From: Bordetella parapertussis
GTDB taxonomy: Bacteria; Pseudomonadota; Gammaproteobacteria; Burkholderiales; Burkholderiaceae_C
Direction of reading: 5' to 3'
Length of the DNA stretch: 19,331 nucleotides
NCBI GenBank assembly: GCA_945878355.1
Contig: CAMCTC010000087.1
Span: 1 to 19,331 of the forward strand
This document shows positions 16,544 through 19,331 of this stretch, one piece after another. How positions within the stretch are numbered: the stretch's first letter is position 1; every line of letters begins with the position of its first letter. A program made the translations under genes and the position numbers. A model generated the notes under the pieces. The model had not been told where the DNA came from, made no database searches, and was given only the letters and a program-made list of their open reading frames with translations.

Positions 16544-17197
16544 TCAAGCGGCCGCCAGCGTCACGTTGGCACCGCGCTCGATCACGAACTCGGCGTCGAC
16601 CAGCTTGCGCGAATGGTTCAAGTCACTCTGTGCGATCAGCACCGACACCGCGCTGCCTTTCAGGCCAGCGATCACGTCGCCCAGGCGCTTGGACAGCGCC
16701 GGCGCGACGCCCTCGAAAGGCTCGTCGAGCAGCAGCAGTCTGGTGCCCACGGCCAGCGCTCGCGCCAGCGCGACGAGTTTTTGCTGGCCGCCCGACAGCA
16801 GCAGTGCTCGGCGCTCGCGCATCTCGATCAGCTCGGGCAGCACGCGGTAGACCAGCGCCAGCCGCTCAGCCTCTTTCAGCGACTTGTTGGTCCAGACCGG
16901 CACCAGGATGTTCTCCTCGACGGTCAGCTCAGGCACCAGCCCGCGATCCTCGGGCATATAGCCTATACCCATCGCTGCGCGTGCATGGCTGGGCAGTGCG
17001 ACCAGGTCTTGGCCGTCGAACATGATGCCGCCCTGGCTAGGTGCCAGGTGGCCCATCACCGACCGCAGCAGCGTCGTCTTGCCAGCGCCGTTGCGCCCGA
17101 CCAGTCCGACCATCGTGCCGTCGGCCACCGTCAGCGACAGGCCGCGCAGTGCGAGCACCGAGCCGTGCGCGACATGGATGGCTTCAATCTTGAGCAT
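16544..17197 (-). CDS. livF: LivF-type ABC transporter ATPase, second set
   Basis: This nucleotide-binding subunit has 217 residues, shorter than the plus-strand LivF and clearly divergent from it. Walker A is GRNGAGKTT (34-42), the signature is a canonical LSGGQQ (134-139), and Walker B is LLLLDE (154-159). The switch region reads LIAQSDLN, with Gln (Q190) where other ATPases have His and with the usual preceding Glu replaced by Ala. AGGAAAG lies about 9 nt upstream of the ATG. It follows livG by 18 bp on the minus strand. Confidence 0.9.
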   Translation of the reverse strand: MLKIEAIHVAHGSVLALRGLSLTVADGTMVGLVGRNGAGKTTLLRSVMGHLAPSQGGIMFDGQDLVALPSHARAAMGIGYMPEDRGLVPELTVEENILVPVWTNKSLKEAERLALVYRVLPELIEMRERRALLLSGGQQKLVALARALAVGTRLLLLDEPFEGVAPALSKRLGDVIAGLKGSAVSVLIAQSDLNHSRKLVDAEFVIERGANVTLAAA

Positions 17198-17215
17198 GGT
17201 TTGAGCTTTCCTGGG

Positions 17216-17971
17216 CTACTCTTGCAGCAGTTCGCCGGTGACGTAGCGGCGCACATCGTCGGTGGCCAGTGCGATGGCGGGCTGGTCGTCGGCGATCACG
17301 CGGCCGGCGTAGAAAGCGATCACCCGGCTGGCATGACGCTCGACGATGTCCATGTCATGCTCGACGAACAGCACCGTGGTGCCGGCCTCCTGGCCTAGCG
17401 CTGCCATGATGGTGTCCATCATCGGGAATTTCTCGTCGGCCGACACCCCGCTGGTCGGCTCGTCGAGCAGCAGCAGTTTCGGGCTGGCTGTCAGCGCCAT
17501 CGCGATGTCGAGCAGCTTGCGCACGCCGCCCGGCAGTTCTGCTACCCGGCGCTCGCGGTGCTCGGCCAGGCCGAATCGCTCGAGCAAGGTCTCGGCGCGG
17601 GCGATCGCCTCGGGCCGGCGTGCCGGCTGCCAGAAGCTGAGCTTCTGGTCGTGGCAGGCATTGGCCACCAGCATGTTGTCCTGCACCGTCAGGTCGCCGT
17701 AGAGCTGCGGAATCTGGAACGAGCGTGCGACACCCAGCCGGGTGATCGCGCGTGGCGCCAGCGGCGTGATGTCGAGACCGTCTAGCGTGATGCGACCCTG
17801 GTCGGGCTTCATGTAGCCGGTGATCATGTTGACGAAGGTGGTCTTGCCCGCGCCGTTGCTGCCGATCAGGCTGACGCGCTCACCGGTGTTCACGCTGATG
17901 TTGATGTCGGACGCGGCGACCACGGCGCCGAAGCGTTTGCCCAGTCCCTGGGCTTGCAGCAGCAGACTCAT
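17216..17971 (-). CDS. livG: LivG-type ABC transporter ATPase, second set
   Basis: This nucleotide-binding subunit has 251 residues. Walker A is GSNGAGKTT (37-45), followed by a Q-loop in ARSFQIPQL, Walker B LLLLDE (166-171), and switch histidine H205 in FVEHDM. The signature position reads LPGGVRK (146-152) instead of LSGGQ, and the D-loop is SGVSADE rather than SGLDP, so it is more degenerate than usual. The ATG at 17971 overlaps the livM stop as ATGA, fixing the start; a longer open frame through livM is a shadow. It should pair with the adjacent LivF. Confidence 0.91.
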   Translation of the reverse strand: MSLLLQAQGLGKRFGAVVAASDINISVNTGERVSLIGSNGAGKTTFVNMITGYMKPDQGRITLDGLDITPLAPRAITRLGVARSFQIPQLYGDLTVQDNMLVANACHDQKLSFWQPARRPEAIARAETLLERFGLAEHRERRVAELPGGVRKLLDIAMALTASPKLLLLDEPTSGVSADEKFPMMDTIMAALGQEAGTTVLFVEHDMDIVERHASRVIAFYAGRVIADDQPAIALATDDVRRYVTGELLQE

Positions 17972-18924
17972 CTCGTGCTCCCACGCATCCACAGCGAGCC
18001 TATGCCCTTGGGCAGAAAGCGGATCACGAACAGCAGGAACAGCCCGAGCGCGAGCTGCCAGGTGTTGGGGAAATAGGCGCTCGAGAACGATCGCACCACC
18101 TCCAGCACCGTGCTGGCGATGAACACCGCCGCCACGCTCTGCCAGCCGGCCAGGATCGCGACGAAGACGAACTCGCCCGAGGTGGTCCAGAAGCTGAAGG
18201 TCGGCTCGACATGGCCGAGTGACATCACCGCCAGCGCGCCGCCCAGTCCACCGCAGAAAGCGGCGAGGATGAAGTTGATCGTCATCGCCTGCCGCACCGA
18301 GCCGCCCAGGTATTCGACCCGCAGCTCGTTCTCGCGCACCGCCAGCGTGACCAGGCCTCGCGTCGAGTCGAAGTAGACCCGCGCCAGCAAGGCCATCACG
18401 GTGGCCAGCGCGATCGTCAGCACATACAGCGTGTAGCCGACCCATGCGTCGGCCAGCACCTGGCCGAACAGCGTCGGTCGGCCCAGGTTGAATCCGTCTG
18501 AGCCGCCCAGCGCGCTGAGCTTCATCAGCAGGCCGTAGGTCACCATCGACAGCGCGAGTGTGAGCATCGCAAAGAAGATGCCGCGGTAGCGCGACAGCAG
18601 CGGCGCGAATGGCGCGGCCACCAGCGTGGCCACCACGCCGCCGCCCAGCGCGAGCAGCAAGGCATCGGTGACGCCGAGCTTGTTGAAAGCCAGCGCCGCG
18701 GCATAGCCGCCCAGCGCCAGCATCATGCCCTGGCCGAAGGGCACGACGCCGCCGCGCATCAGCCCGACGATGCCGAGCGAGACCAGGCCGTTGGCCGCAG
18801 CCATCGTCAGCAGAAAGGTCAACCACTTGGGCATCGCCAGGCCGGCCAAGGCCAGCAAGACAAAAGCGGCCAGGCCCAGGGCCACGGTGCGGCCATGGCC
18901 GACAGCGGTTTGGGTCTGGGTCAT
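17968..18924 (-). CDS. livM: LivM-type ABC transporter permease, second set
   Basis: This inner-membrane permease has 318 residues and many hydrophobic segments. The N-terminal region LVSLGIVGLMRGGVVPFGQG and the following LALGGYAAAL fit LivM, where the plus-strand paralogue has YAGIFSMAHAAFFGIGAY. The coupling-loop region reads DSTRGLVTLAVRENELRVEY. The C-terminus has EFVFVAILAGWQSVAAVF. The ATG at 18924 overlaps the livH stop (ATGA), and the TGA at its end overlaps the livG start in the same way, so livH-livM-livG are tightly coupled. Confidence 0.91.
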   Translation of the reverse strand: MTQTQTAVGHGRTVALGLAAFVLLALAGLAMPKWLTFLLTMAAANGLVSLGIVGLMRGGVVPFGQGMMLALGGYAAALAFNKLGVTDALLLALGGGVVATLVAAPFAPLLSRYRGIFFAMLTLALSMVTYGLLMKLSALGGSDGFNLGRPTLFGQVLADAWVGYTLYVLTIALATVMALLARVYFDSTRGLVTLAVRENELRVEYLGGSVRQAMTINFILAAFCGGLGGALAVMSLGHVEPTFSFWTTSGEFVFVAILAGWQSVAAVFIASTVLEVVRSFSSAYFPNTWQLALGLFLLFVIRFLPKGIGSLWMRGSTR

Positions 18925-19331
18925 ATTTTTCTTGCTTGGATGCGCTGGAACAGCCCTTCGGGCCTGAACATCAGCACGATGGCCATCACCACATACACCG
19001 AGAACAGCTCGGTCACCGGCGCCACGTGCACCGCCAGCGACCTGGCCATGCCGACGATCAGTGCGCCCACTGCGGCACCCTCGATGCTGCCCAGCCCGCC
19101 GATGATCACCACCGCGAACGACACGATGATCACCCCGACCGACACGCCCGGCTGAACCGAGATCATCGGTGCGGTGAAAGCGCCGCCGAGCGCGGCGAGG
19201 AAGATGCCGACCGAGAAAGCGCCCATGTAGACGCGCGAGACGTTGACGCCCATGCTGGCGGCGATCTCGGCGCTGTGGATCACCGCAAGCACGATCTTGC
19301 CGCTGCGGGTGCGGTTCAGCCCCCACCACAC
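18921..19331 (-). CDS. livH: LivH-type ABC transporter permease, second set (5' partial)
   Basis: These are the last 136 codons of a LivH permease; the N-terminal half lies beyond the right edge. The visible part begins inside the coupling-loop region (TRSGKIVLAVIHSAEIAASM) and continues through MGAFSVGIFLAALGGAF and the conserved VVIIGGLGSIEGAAVGALI. It ends with RPEGLFQRIQARKI, a standard LivH C-terminus. The codon at the window edge is GTG, but it is internal and not the real start. A substrate-binding protein for this set is not in the window and may lie further to the right. Confidence 0.9.
   Translation of the reverse strand: MWWGLNRTRSGKIVLAVIHSAEIAASMGVNVSRVYMGAFSVGIFLAALGGAFTAPMISVQPGVSVGVIIVSFAVVIIGGLGSIEGAAVGALIVGMARSLAVHVAPVTELFSVYVVMAIVLMFRPEGLFQRIQARKI

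Noticed and set aside
17972..18826. Upstream extension of the minus-strand livG frame through livM.
   Set aside because: It is a livM shadow; the ATGA overlap at 17968-17971 fixes the start.

Overview
The window looks like chromosome from a GC-rich betaproteobacterium, most likely Burkholderiales. The basis is strong codon bias toward G/C, the division and cell-wall gene order, and FtsZ, LpxC and RuvC sequences of betaproteobacterial type. I cannot name the genus from sequence alone.

Bases 1-7940 (+ strand) are the distal end of the dcw division and cell-wall cluster: murG (5' end cut off by the window), murC, ddlB, ftsQ, ftsA, ftsZ and lpxC, then a 61-residue membrane protein. They run from lipid II synthesis through peptide-precursor ligation and divisome assembly to the committed step of lipid A synthesis. 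The oddest feature of the window is here. Between murG and murC lie two tandem 86-bp cassettes, each a copy of the murC start. They make two 29-codon ORFs, each overlapping its neighbour by ATGA, so the chain murG > mini-ORF1 > mini-ORF2 > murC > ddlB is linked by ATGA overlaps throughout.

Bases 7967-9676 (- strand) hold a dienelactone hydrolase family protein, ruvC, and a badly deleted remnant of an indolepyruvate ferredoxin oxidoreductase gene. The remnant runs directly, in frame, into the ruvC start codon. Bases 9677-9975 are intergenic, with an octamer tandem repeat and small palindromes.

Bases 9976-14354 (+ strand) are a complete ABC uptake operon of the branched-chain amino acid (LivKHMGF, HAAT) type. 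Bases 14439-19331 (- strand, converging on it) are a second, clearly divergent set, livH(partial)-livM-livG-livF, followed by an AMP-dependent acyl/aryl-CoA ligase and a 4HBT-type thioesterase. The ligase, the thioesterase and the oxidoreductase remnant together suggest an accessory block for taking up and CoA-activating an aromatic or other organic acid. The substrate is not determined by the sequence. No RNA gene, CRISPR array or insertion sequence was seen.
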